Of a stretch of 22,483 nucleotides of DNA, positions 4,182 through 9,747 are shown piece by piece. Source of the DNA: a virus; IMG/VR virus record IMGVR_UViG_3300047560_000787, positions 1 through 22,483 of that record; one strand, written 5' to 3'. Position numbers and translations under genes: made by a program. The notes under the pieces were generated by a model. That model had not been told where the DNA came from. It saw nothing but the letters and a program-made list of their open reading frames with translations, and ran no database searches. Each line of letters starts with the position of its first letter. Within the stretch, counting starts at the first letter, position 1.

Positions 4182-5927
4182 ATGAGAAAGATATTGAGCG
4201 CTGTCCTAGCGCTGTTCATTACGTCTGCAGTCCAGGCTCAGACTCTACCAGCTGGCTACATAGGTACCGTTACCAGCAACACGCCAAACACTTGGCAGAC
4301 TTACACTTATACTTTCACTCCAACACAGACCGGTGCAAACTACATCGGCTTCGCGTTTCGTCAAGATCCAGCTTTCTGGACTTTCGATAACGTACGTCTG
4401 ACTGTATCTGGTTCTAGCACTAATCTTCTTACGAACGGCGGATTCAACACCGGCGGTTCTTTCAACGTAACTACAAGCAACGGTCCTTCGAGTATACAGG
4501 CTCCAACTAACTGGGGTGTGTGGTACCAGAACGGAACTTATCCAGCAGCTGCTGGTACTTGGACCGACATCGGCGGTACACAGGGCGGCGTCTGGTACGA
4601 CGGCGCAGTAGGAACATTTGACGGCATCTATCAGGGTGTAGTGCTTCAAGCTGGTACCACTTACACTATTACTTTCGATGTGTTAGGTAATCATACATCT
4701 AACGGTGGTTCTGTACAGCTTGGCATCTACGGTGGACCATGCGATAATGCTTCGATAGCAGCTTCGCAGTGTACTATCCCATCGTCTTCAGGATTCACTA
4801 CTCTAGCTACTCCTGAACAGGGTGCAGCTGCTGGTGGTCCTCCTACACCTACTATCGTGAGTACTGCTTCTGCTACTGCACTTGTAGCTACTACCACTAC
4901 TTTCGGAGCTTCGTCGACTACTACTCAGGTCGTAGACGTTAGCAACAACAATAGAGTAAGGTTCACTGTAACTAGAACTAGGACTCCGATAACTTCGACT
5001 CCTTGGACTACGACAGTCGTCACTACTCCTAGAATAACGCAGACATGGAGCGACGGATCGACTACTACTATCGATGATCCGAACAATCCATCTACTACGA
5101 CTACTACGAACGGCATCATAGTCACTACTGGTACTGCTACACAGCAGACTCAGACGGCTGCATCTAATACTCTTAAAGATCAGCTGTCTATCAACACTCT
5201 GAACCCGTTCTTAGTAGATCCTCTTTCTCTGAAAGACGGCGTATGGTCTGCACCAGTGTTTGGTTATCACAGAGCTGGTGGTTCCGTTCGTGCGACTGGT
5301 ATAACTCTTGGTGTTCAGGGTTCTGACAACAAGACTACTATCGGTGGTGCGTTCAGGTATCAGGAAGCAAACGCTCATAGCTACTTAAACGCTGAATCAC
5401 AGGCGTTTCAGTATCACGGCGTTGCCTATATACTGCAGAAGTTAGAAGATGTTTGGGTCAAGGGTCTGTTCGGTATCGGTAACTCCAGTTATACGACTAC
5501 TACATCGATCCCAACCTTTTCTCTGTCTAATCAGAACAAAGTCAACCAAAGAAACTACTACGCTGACTTGACTCTCTACACTCCGAACGCGTTCGGAGGT
5601 TTTAGACCGTTGGTCGGCGTTCTAATCAACGGCAGCCAGATAGTTTCTCAACATGAAGTCGGTACTCCGCTTCTCTCTACGTTACCAGGAACTGGTACCC
5701 AGACTTACTGGATGCCGTACGTTGGTACTAGATACGAAGTTACTGACAACATTTCTTTAGAGACTAGGTTAACACATAATAAGGACTATGGTAATATAGT
5801 ACAAAATCGAGTATCGATCGATTCTGAGATATACGACAACGTGTTCTTGGAAGGTAAGGTCGGGTTCGACAAGGGCAGTAACTACACTGCTGGAGTCGGC
5901 ACGGTCGGACTAAAGATCAAGTTCTGA
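4182..5927 (+). CDS. Secreted outer-membrane beta-barrel protein with Thr-rich stalk
   Basis: A 581-residue protein. A Sec signal peptide (residues 1-19, SAVQA) is followed by about 200 residues with two similar beta-sandwich-like stretches (YTFTPTQTG..IGFAFR; TYTITFDVLGN..VQLGIYGG), reminiscent of carbohydrate-binding or adhesion modules. Residues about 215-335 are Thr/Ser-rich and low in complexity. The last 240 residues show alternating beta strands and end GVGTVGLKIKF, the terminal aromatic signature of outer-membrane barrels such as autotransporters. It resembles a bacterial surface protein more than a virion protein. I infer insertion into the host outer membrane, perhaps altering receptors. 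A TATAAATA element and a leader hairpin precede it. Confidence 0.68.
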   Translation: MRKILSAVLALFITSAVQAQTLPAGYIGTVTSNTPNTWQTYTYTFTPTQTGANYIGFAFRQDPAFWTFDNVRLTVSGSSTNLLTNGGFNTGGSFNVTTSNGPSSIQAPTNWGVWYQNGTYPAAAGTWTDIGGTQGGVWYDGAVGTFDGIYQGVVLQAGTTYTITFDVLGNHTSNGGSVQLGIYGGPCDNASIAASQCTIPSSSGFTTLATPEQGAAAGGPPTPTIVSTASATALVATTTTFGASSTTTQVVDVSNNNRVRFTVTRTRTPITSTPWTTTVVTTPRITQTWSDGSTTTIDDPNNPSTTTTTNGIIVTTGTATQQTQTAASNTLKDQLSINTLNPFLVDPLSLKDGVWSAPVFGYHRAGGSVRATGITLGVQGSDNKTTIGGAFRYQEANAHSYLNAESQAFQYHGVAYILQKLEDVWVKGLFGIGNSSYTTTTSIPTFSLSNQNKVNQRNYYADLTLYTPNAFGGFRPLVGVLINGSQIVSQHEVGTPLLSTLPGTGTQTYWMPYVGTRYEVTDNISLETRLTHNKDYGNIVQNRVSIDSEIYDNVFLEGKVGFDKGSNYTAGVGTVGLKIKF

Positions 5928-5932
5928 GTTTT

Positions 5933-5997
5933 AGGAACCCTACAGCATTAATGCCGCGAGGCACTTTTTATGGGAAAAAGCAAAGTGGTTCCTGTTG
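5933..5997 (+). ncRNA. GNNG-tailed RNA family, unit 1
   Basis: AGGAACC (5933-5939) pairs perfectly with GGTTCCT (5987-5993). The 5' strand is followed by the box CTACAGCA (5940-5947) and the 3' strand by GTTG (5994-5997). The 47-nt insert forms TGCC-GCGA-GGCA (5952-5963) and CTTTTT/AAAAAG (5964-5980), then GCAAAGT before the 3' strand. It starts 5 nt after the stop codon of the barrel gene and ends exactly 5 nt before unit 2. Confidence 0.75.
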
Positions 5998-6002
5998 TTT
6001 TT

Positions 6003-6125
6003 AGGCTATCTACAGCACATTTTTTGCTTATGACGCCGTAGGTCGTGGGTTCGAGTCCCACCTCAGAGGTCATAGATCGATGAGTAGCTCAGTTGGATAG
6101 AGCGACGAAAAAGTATAGCCTGTTG
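6003..6125 (+). ncRNA. GNNG-tailed RNA family, unit 2, with permuted tRNA module (Y-RNA-like)
   Basis: AGGCTAT (6003-6009) pairs with ATAGCCT (6115-6121), box CTACAGCA (6010-6017) and tail GTTG (6122-6125). A second 7-bp helix (6019-6025 with 6108-6114) stacks on it. The insert is a tRNA in circularly permuted order: variable AGGTC, T-arm GTGGG-TTCGAGT-CCCAC (6045-6061), then CTCA/TGAG and GGTC/GATC joined across an ATA loop (6062-6084, a closed acceptor stem), TA, then D-arm GCTC-AGTTGGATA-GAGC (6087-6103). ACG (6105-6107) pairs with CGT (6037-6039). The closing helix thus replaces the anticodon arm, as I recall for bacterial YrlA Y RNAs that bind Ro60. Confidence 0.78.
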
Positions 6126-6140
6126 TATATATAGAATTGA

Positions 6141-6214
6141 GACCCTAGAGCATGACGGTAATGCAAGCGTCTCTAAAACGTATGATATGGGTTCGAGTCC
6201 CGTTAGGGTCACCA
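6141..6214 (+). tRNA. Amber-suppressor tRNA, anticodon CTA
   Basis: Acceptor GACCCTA/TAGGGTC is perfect, D-arm GCAT-GACGGTA-ATGC, anticodon loop CTCTAAA (6171-6177) with CTA at 6173-6175 pairing with UAG, T-arm ATGGG-TTCGAGT-CCCGT, A73 and encoded CCA. The outermost anticodon-stem pair is A-A and the next is G-U. The anticodon loop differs from tRNA-Trp(CCA) at 4042 by one base, and its D-arm resembles tRNA-Cys. The charged amino acid cannot be told from sequence. Confidence 0.87.
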
Positions 6215-6231
6215 ATAGTTGGAGTATTAAA

Positions 6232-6270
6232 ATGAAAGCATTTTTCCTCTAGGTTTTTAGACCGCCTTAA
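6232..6270 (+). other. Mini-ORF with in-frame amber codon
   Basis: TTGGAG (6219-6224) precedes ATG 6232. The frame reads MKAFFL, then TAG (6250-6252), then VFRPP and TAA (6268-6270). Six codons are translated without suppression and twelve with it. It starts 18 nt after the amber-suppressor tRNA and ends just before a promoter. It may be a leader peptide or minigene, or chance. Confidence 0.35.
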
Positions 6271-6278
6271 TTTTCCTA

Positions 6279-6307
6279 TTGACACGTTATATCTAATACT
6301 TTATTAT
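6279..6307 (+). promoter_or_regulatory. Sigma-70-type promoter
   Basis: TTGACA (6279-6284), a 17-nt spacer, then TATTAT (6302-6307), 18 nt before ATG 6326. Confidence 0.78.
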
Positions 6308-6325
6308 TAAACAATAGGAAACAAA

Positions 6326-6796
6326 ATGTCTATAGAACTCAAAATCAAATCAAAGCATCTAGCTCTCGAACCGGCTATCATTCGCAAAGAAGAGCAGAAG
6401 CTAAACAAACAAATCAAACACTATAAGATGCATCATCAGATTGCTAGCGATGATGATACTTGGTCATATTCTAAGAATCATCCCGATCTTTATAGTCTGT
6501 GTTTGAAACGTGGCAGTTTGATATGCCATCGAAAGTGGAATGTTCGTAATGAAGCACGTGCAACATATCTTGCGCGCGCCTATATCAAGGGTGTTCCATA
6601 TAGAGTAGTGGAATCTAACTGTAAAGAAAAACTTTGGGTTCCAGTTATGGAAAGTTTAGTTCGTATGGTCATGAAGTATGGTAAGACATATTACAGACCA
6701 GACTACGAAAAAACTCCAACAGGGGTAAGGAATCTACTTAAGACGGCCGAATGTAAAGCCGAAGAAGACGTCCTTGCTTGGTTGAATAAAGAATAA
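6326..6796 (+). CDS. Hypothetical phage protein
   Basis: A 156-residue basic, soluble protein; no recognised family. N-terminal residues 1-40 are strongly helical and Lys-rich. The middle part has YLARAYIKGVPYRVVES and may be a compact helical domain. The basic character fits nucleic-acid contact, but there is no diagnostic motif. It has its own promoter at 6279 and an AGGAAAC ribosome site. It separates the two blocks of structured RNA; unit 3 of the RNA family begins 6 nt after its TAA. Confidence 0.75.
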   Translation: MSIELKIKSKHLALEPAIIRKEEQKLNKQIKHYKMHHQIASDDDTWSYSKNHPDLYSLCLKRGSLICHRKWNVRNEARATYLARAYIKGVPYRVVESNCKEKLWVPVMESLVRMVMKYGKTYYRPDYEKTPTGVRNLLKTAECKAEEDVLAWLNKE

Positions 6797-6802
6797 AGTT
6801 TT

Positions 6803-6864
6803 AGGATTGTTACAGCATACATGCACTTGTTTTGTAAACAAACCTGCAAAGGGCAATCCTGTAG
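6803..6864 (+). ncRNA. GNNG-tailed RNA family, unit 3
   Basis: AGGATTG (6803-6809) pairs perfectly with CAATCCT (6854-6860), box TTACAGCA (6810-6817) and tail GTAG (6861-6864). The 44-nt insert has GCAT-AC-ATGC, a TTGTTT/AAACAA stem and GCAAAGGG before the 3' strand. Unit 4 starts exactly 5 nt later. An alternative pairing GTAGTTT (6861-6867) with AAACTAC (6886-6892) would link units 3 and 4. Confidence 0.75.
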
Positions 6865-6869
6865 TTTCT

Positions 6870-6988
6870 AGATTGGCTTCCGCAAAAACTACTTACTTGG
6901 TTCGATTCCAAGGCTCCCCGCCATTATGGGGAGCTGGGCTGGCGCCCCCGTAGAGGTCTTCCTCTATGGTTTCCCCACCAATCTGTTG
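6870..6988 (+). ncRNA. GNNG-tailed RNA family, unit 4, with permuted tRNA-like module
   Basis: AGATTGG (6870-6876) pairs with CCAATCT (6978-6984), box CTTCCGCA (6877-6884) and tail GTTG (6985-6988). Inside, a canonical T-arm CTTGG-TTCGATT-CCAAG (6896-6912) is followed by acceptor strand GCTCCCC, G, CCA, a short linker, then GGGGAGC (6928-6934). The acceptor is therefore closed by a loop and the 3' half precedes the 5' half. Next come a D-like arm GGGC-TGGC-GCCC (6936-6947) and a 9-bp hairpin (6948-6969). A competing fold pairs GGGGA with TCCCC (6972-6976) before a second CCA. The tail overlaps the next promoter. Confidence 0.7.
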
Positions 6989-7014
6989 ACATTTTTAACG
7001 TATAGTAGTACTAT
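6986..7014 (+). promoter_or_regulatory. Sigma-70-type promoter for the RNA array and Ro-like gene
   Basis: TTGACA (6986-6991), a 17-nt spacer, then TACTAT (7009-7014). The start TTGACATTTTT matches the promoter at 2156. Transcription from about 7021 would run through units 5-8 into the Ro-like gene, with no terminator between. Confidence 0.78.
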
Positions 7015-7033
7015 ATCAGAGTTAAAGAGTTTA

Positions 7034-7088
7034 GGGATCAGTTCAGCAACTAACTGCTTCGCATATAGCAACCAAGATGATCCCGCTG
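7034..7088 (+). ncRNA. GNNG-tailed RNA family, unit 5
   Basis: GGGATCA (7034-7040) pairs perfectly with TGATCCC (7078-7084), box GTTCAGCA (7041-7048) and tail GCTG (7085-7088). It is the shortest insert (37 nt), with GCAACCAAGA before the 3' strand. TTCAGC (7042-7047) could also pair with GCTGAA (7085-7090). Unit 6 starts 5 nt later. Confidence 0.7.
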
Positions 7089-7093
7089 AATTA

Positions 7094-7182
7094 AGAATGC
7101 TTTCTGCATGTAACATGGTTGATCAACGATATGCGCTCGCGCATTTCCGTCTGGAGGTTCAATTCCTCCGAGCATTCTGTAG
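7094..7182 (+). ncRNA. GNNG-tailed RNA family, unit 6, with T-arm
   Basis: AGAATGC (7094-7100) pairs perfectly with GCATTCT (7172-7178), extended to nine pairs including one G-U (7094-7102 with 7170-7178). Box TTTCTGCA (7101-7108) and tail GTAG (7179-7182). A tRNA T-arm GGAGG-TTCAATT-CCTCC (7153-7169) sits next to the closing helix as in a normal tRNA. The anticodon position is instead a tight hairpin ATGCG-CTCG-CGCAT, so it is tRNA-like but cannot decode. Confidence 0.68.
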
Positions 7183-7187
7183 AATCT

Positions 7188-7354
7188 AGGTTAGATACAG
7201 CAAAAAGCTGCATTTGAAATCGCGATAACAGCGAAGGCGATAGAACGGAGGCATCTGTCTATCGGGTGGTCGAGGAAACTCGTAACAACCTGACTTTTTG
7301 TAGTCACGTACTACAAGTGAGTGGTGTACCACAATGATGCGAGCTAACCTGTCG
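7188..7354 (+). ncRNA. GNNG-tailed RNA family, unit 7 (largest)
   Basis: AGGTTAG (7188-7194) pairs perfectly with CTAACCT (7344-7350), box ATACAGCA (7195-7202) and tail GTCG (7351-7354). The 149-nt insert is highly structured: GCAT/ATGC (7210-7213 with 7337-7340), CGATAGA/TCTATCG (7238-7264), CGAG-GAAA-CTCG (7271-7282, GNRA loop), TTGTAGT/ACTACAA (7298-7316) and GTGG/CCAC (7321-7332). An outer AATCT/AGATT pairing is also possible. Confidence 0.73.
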
Positions 7355-7359
7355 ATTTA

Positions 7360-7423
7360 AGATTCAGTTCCGCAACCAAATGAAAAGCAATTTCGTAACT
7401 TGCTCAACAAGTTGAATCTGTAG
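7360..7423 (+). ncRNA. GNNG-tailed RNA family, unit 8, in the 5' UTR of the Ro-like gene
   Basis: AGATTCA (7360-7366) pairs perfectly with TGAATCT (7413-7419), box GTTCCGCA (7367-7374) and tail GTAG (7420-7423). The insert contains AACTTG/CAAGTT (7397-7413). It ends 15 nt before the Ro-like start codon; the ribosome site AAAGGAAAAG lies in between, so this unit could also act as a cis-regulator. Confidence 0.72.
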
Positions 7424-7438
7424 AAAAGGAAAAGTGAA

Positions 7439-8872
7439 ATGACTACTTTTGTAAATGCCGTCGTAAACCAGTCTGCCCGTACTGAGAACGGGATGAAGGC
7501 ACGTCAGAACACAGCCAATGCGTTGACTGACTTGTTCTTCAAGATCGGCGCTATGCGCGGTCAGAACGTGATCCCTGTATGGACTGCTGCTCGTGTTCAA
7601 GATCCTGTTATGGCGGGTCGTATCGCTCTCTGGGCGCGCGACGTTCGCGGCGGTGCCGGTGAGCGTAAGATCTTCCGCGACATCCTCGTAGATCTTGCTA
7701 ACACTGATCAGATCCGGGCAGCTGAATTGATGCGTAAGGTTCCTGAGCTCGGTCGTTGGGACGACTTGCTTGTACTCGTAGGTACTCCTATGGAAGAGCA
7801 AGCGTTCTATATGATTCGTCTCGCTCTCGAAGACAACATTGGTCTCTGTGCTAAGTGGATGCCTCGTAAGGGTGAAGTAGCTGCGAAGCTGCGTGCACAC
7901 CTTGGCTGGACTCCTAAGTTCTACCGCAAGCGTCTAGTCGAGTTGACTAAGGTCGTCGAGACTCAGATGTGTGCTGGTAAGTGGGACGAGATCAACTTCA
8001 ATCATGTTCCCTCTGTAGCTTCTGCTCGTTACAAGAAGGCGTTCGCTCGTCATACTGAGAAGTACAAGGAGTGGGCTGCTGCTCTTGTGTCTAAGGATCC
8101 TGAAGTCGCTAAGACTGTAAAGGTCAACGCCGGTGCGGTGTATCCCTACGACGTGCTGAAGGGCCAGATCGGCCACTATCGTATGTCCTACACTCAGGAT
8201 AACCTAAACCACATCTTGGCTCAGTGGGAAGCTCTGCCTAACTACGTCGGTGACGCGAACGTCCTTCCTATCGTCGACGTGTCTGGGTCTATGACCTGTG
8301 CTGCTGGTGGACATCAGTCAAAGTCTGGTGTAACTTGCCTTGACGTATCTGTGTCTCTTGGTCTGTATCTTGCAGACAAGAACAAGGGTAAGTTCAAGGA
8401 TACGTTCCTGACTTTCTCTGCTAAGCCTCAACTTCTGCACTTGAAGGGTAACGTCCTCGACAAGATCAAGCAGATGATTGAGTCTAAGTGGGAGATGAAC
8501 ACTAACCTGCATGCAGCGTTCGACAAGATCCTGCAGGTAGCTATCGAAGGCAATGTTCCTCAGGAAGAGATGCCTGGAATGCTGCTGATCCTCTCGGATA
8601 TGCAGTTCGATCAGTGTGCTTCATACGACGACTCCGCTATGCAGATGATCGCTCGTAAGTATGCTGAGGCTGGGTACAACGTACCAAACATCGTTTTCTG
8701 GAACATCAACGCGCACGACAACGTGCCCGCTAAGTTCAATGAGAAGGGTGTAGCCCTCGTGTCTGGCTTCTCACCAGCGATCGTCAAGGGTGTCCTCGCC
8801 GCTGATCTTGATGACTTCACACCAGAAGCCATCATGCTGAAGACGATCATGTCAGAGCGCTACGACTACTGA
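7439..8872 (+). CDS. Ro60-like TROVE/vWA protein (DUF2828-like)
   Basis: A 477-residue protein with the architecture of Ro60 orthologs: an all-helical HEAT-like N-terminal domain (about 20-265; ALWARDVRGGAGER, LGRWDDLLVL, and CAKWMPRKG) and a C-terminal von Willebrand A domain. The vWA MIDAS is complete: DVSGS (280-284), T355 and D387 in LSDMQF. The N-terminal motifs fit Pfam DUF2828, which I regard as TROVE-like; this relationship is from memory. Ro60 binds Y RNAs and misfolded RNAs and in bacteria works with PNPase. Six structured RNA units directly upstream, two of the family being tRNA-permuted, support an RNA partner. ATG 7439 follows AAAGGAAAAG. It is GC-richer and codon-smoother than its flanks, suggesting high expression. 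Confidence 0.82.
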   Translation: MTTFVNAVVNQSARTENGMKARQNTANALTDLFFKIGAMRGQNVIPVWTAARVQDPVMAGRIALWARDVRGGAGERKIFRDILVDLANTDQIRAAELMRKVPELGRWDDLLVLVGTPMEEQAFYMIRLALEDNIGLCAKWMPRKGEVAAKLRAHLGWTPKFYRKRLVELTKVVETQMCAGKWDEINFNHVPSVASARYKKAFARHTEKYKEWAAALVSKDPEVAKTVKVNAGAVYPYDVLKGQIGHYRMSYTQDNLNHILAQWEALPNYVGDANVLPIVDVSGSMTCAAGGHQSKSGVTCLDVSVSLGLYLADKNKGKFKDTFLTFSAKPQLLHLKGNVLDKIKQMIESKWEMNTNLHAAFDKILQVAIEGNVPQEEMPGMLLILSDMQFDQCASYDDSAMQMIARKYAEAGYNVPNIVFWNINAHDNVPAKFNEKGVALVSGFSPAIVKGVLAADLDDFTPEAIMLKTIMSERYDY

Positions 8873-8874
8873 TC

Positions 8875-9285
8875 ATGCTAGACTGTCTAGTCATGGGCGA
8901 CTCGATCGCCGTTGGCATCGGTCAAAACCGACCCGAGTGTACTACCGTCGCTCGGGTCGGCATCACTTCCAAGAAGTGGTACGAGACATACAAGATCAAA
9001 GACAAGAACTACGAACAAGTAGTGATCAGTCTTGGTACTAACGATTTTCATAACATCACAGAGAAGTCTCTTCGCAAGATCAGATCCGAGATCAAATCTC
9101 AGAGAGTAATCTGGATCTTACCAAGTAGTACTCTAAAACCAGAACAGAGAAGCGTAGTTCTCGATATCGCTAGAGAATATCGAGACGCGACGGTTGACAT
9201 TTCTGGCTATTTGGGGTATGATCATATTCATCCTACAGGAAGAGGCTATCAGGACATAGCCAAGATTACTAGGGGTATGAGATGA
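8875..9285 (+). CDS. SGNH/GDSL-type hydrolase
   Basis: A 136-residue protein with SGNH blocks: GDS (8-10, nucleophile Ser10), SLGTND (block III, G54 and N56) and DHIHP (block V, Asp116 and His119). The catalytic triad is therefore intact, although the protein is shorter than usual (about 180-200). SGNH enzymes are esterases or acetyl hydrolases, often acting on polysaccharide; no signal peptide is present, so a cytoplasmic or virion role is likely. It starts 2 nt after the Ro-like stop and overlaps the next gene by ATGA, so the three form an operon. A promoter lies inside it (9194). Confidence 0.78.
   Translation: MLDCLVMGDSIAVGIGQNRPECTTVARVGITSKKWYETYKIKDKNYEQVVISLGTNDFHNITEKSLRKIRSEIKSQRVIWILPSSTLKPEQRSVVLDIAREYRDATVDISGYLGYDHIHPTGRGYQDIAKITRGMR
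9194..9222 (+). promoter_or_regulatory. Intragenic sigma-70-type promoter
   Basis: TTGACA (9194-9199), a 17-nt spacer, then TATGAT (9217-9222), inside the SGNH gene. TTGACATTTCTGG is identical to the start of the promoter at 11771. It would drive the gene at 9282, tRNA-Lys and possibly the porin. Confidence 0.65.
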
Positions 9286-9515
9286 GCAACGTGGTTTCTA
9301 TGGACGGCAGAGCAGTGGGCTTCATCAACGGTGAGGCTATTCCCAAGCCAAGATCTGGTCAAGAATATCTAGCGATCTGCAAACGATTCTTGACAGAGGA
9401 AGATTATCGACAAGTTCTCTGCTGTATCATGGACGTAGACATCCAAGAGAAAGCTATCATGGACGGAGATCCTCTGGTAGCCATCGTGGATAGCTACTTC
9501 AGCTTCTCAAACTAA
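9282..9515 (+). CDS. Small hypothetical protein
   Basis: A 77-residue soluble acidic protein; no family recognised. It overlaps the SGNH gene by ATGA (translational coupling) and is followed 8 nt later by tRNA-Lys. Sequence is mixed helix and strand with EEDYRQVLCCIMDVD in the middle. Confidence 0.7.
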   Translation: MSNVVSMDGRAVGFINGEAIPKPRSGQEYLAICKRFLTEEDYRQVLCCIMDVDIQEKAIMDGDPLVAIVDSYFSFSN

Positions 9516-9523
9516 TAAATATA

Positions 9524-9599
9524 GGATCCTTAGCTCAATAGGTAGAGCAAGCGGCTTTTAACCGAGAGGTTTCGGGTTCGAGTCCCGAAGGATCCACCA
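9524..9599 (+). tRNA. tRNA-Lys(TTT)
   Basis: Acceptor GGATCCT/AGGATCC, D-arm GCTC..GAGC, anticodon loop CTTTTAA, T-arm TCGGG-TTCGAGT-CCCGA, A73 and encoded CCA. Confidence 0.95.
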
Positions 9600-9622
9600 A
9601 TTCAATTTGAGAGCTCTATATT

Positions 9623-9736
9623 ATGACTTTACGTGAAATATTGATGGCGATATTATGGTGCAACTGGATGGCAATTGCAGCCTTTGGCATATTGCTTTTG
9701 TACATCGGTTTTGATGTGAACATCGTAAACAACTAA
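9623..9736 (+). CDS. Tiny single-pass membrane protein
   Basis: A 37-residue protein, MTLREILMAIL then one hydrophobic segment (about residues 14-30, WMAIAAFGILLLYIGF). Ribosome site GAGAG is weak. It lies 11 nt before the porin gene and may be co-expressed. Tiny membrane proteins are common in phage early regions; the function is unknown. Confidence 0.5.
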   Translation: MTLREILMAILWCNWMAIAAFGILLLYIGFDVNIVNN

Positions 9737-9747
9737 GGAGTAAATAA

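Noticed and set aside
6913-6988. A two-piece (permuted) tmRNA gene
   Set aside because: The permuted acceptor stem is suggestive, but there is no GGTTTCGA-type D-loop segment after GGGGAGC and no tag reading frame.
6926-7189. An 87-codon open frame across the RNA region
   Set aside because: It has no ribosome site, runs through T-arms and several perfect helices, and its composition is not protein-like.
5928-7425. A pseudoknot between the box (CNGC) and the tail (GNNG) of each RNA unit
   Set aside because: It pairs well in units 1, 2, 5 and 6 (including a compensatory A-T to T-A change in unit 6) but has a mismatch in units 3, 4, 7 and 8, and the zero-length connection to the 7-bp helix is sterically tight. 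I leave it as a possibility, not a feature.
5928-7425. Group I intron, HDV-like or twister ribozyme, CRISPR array
   Set aside because: No group I P/Q/R/S core sequences, no nested HDV P1-P2-P3 order, no twister core motifs, and no identical repeats as in CRISPR: the closing helices differ in every unit.
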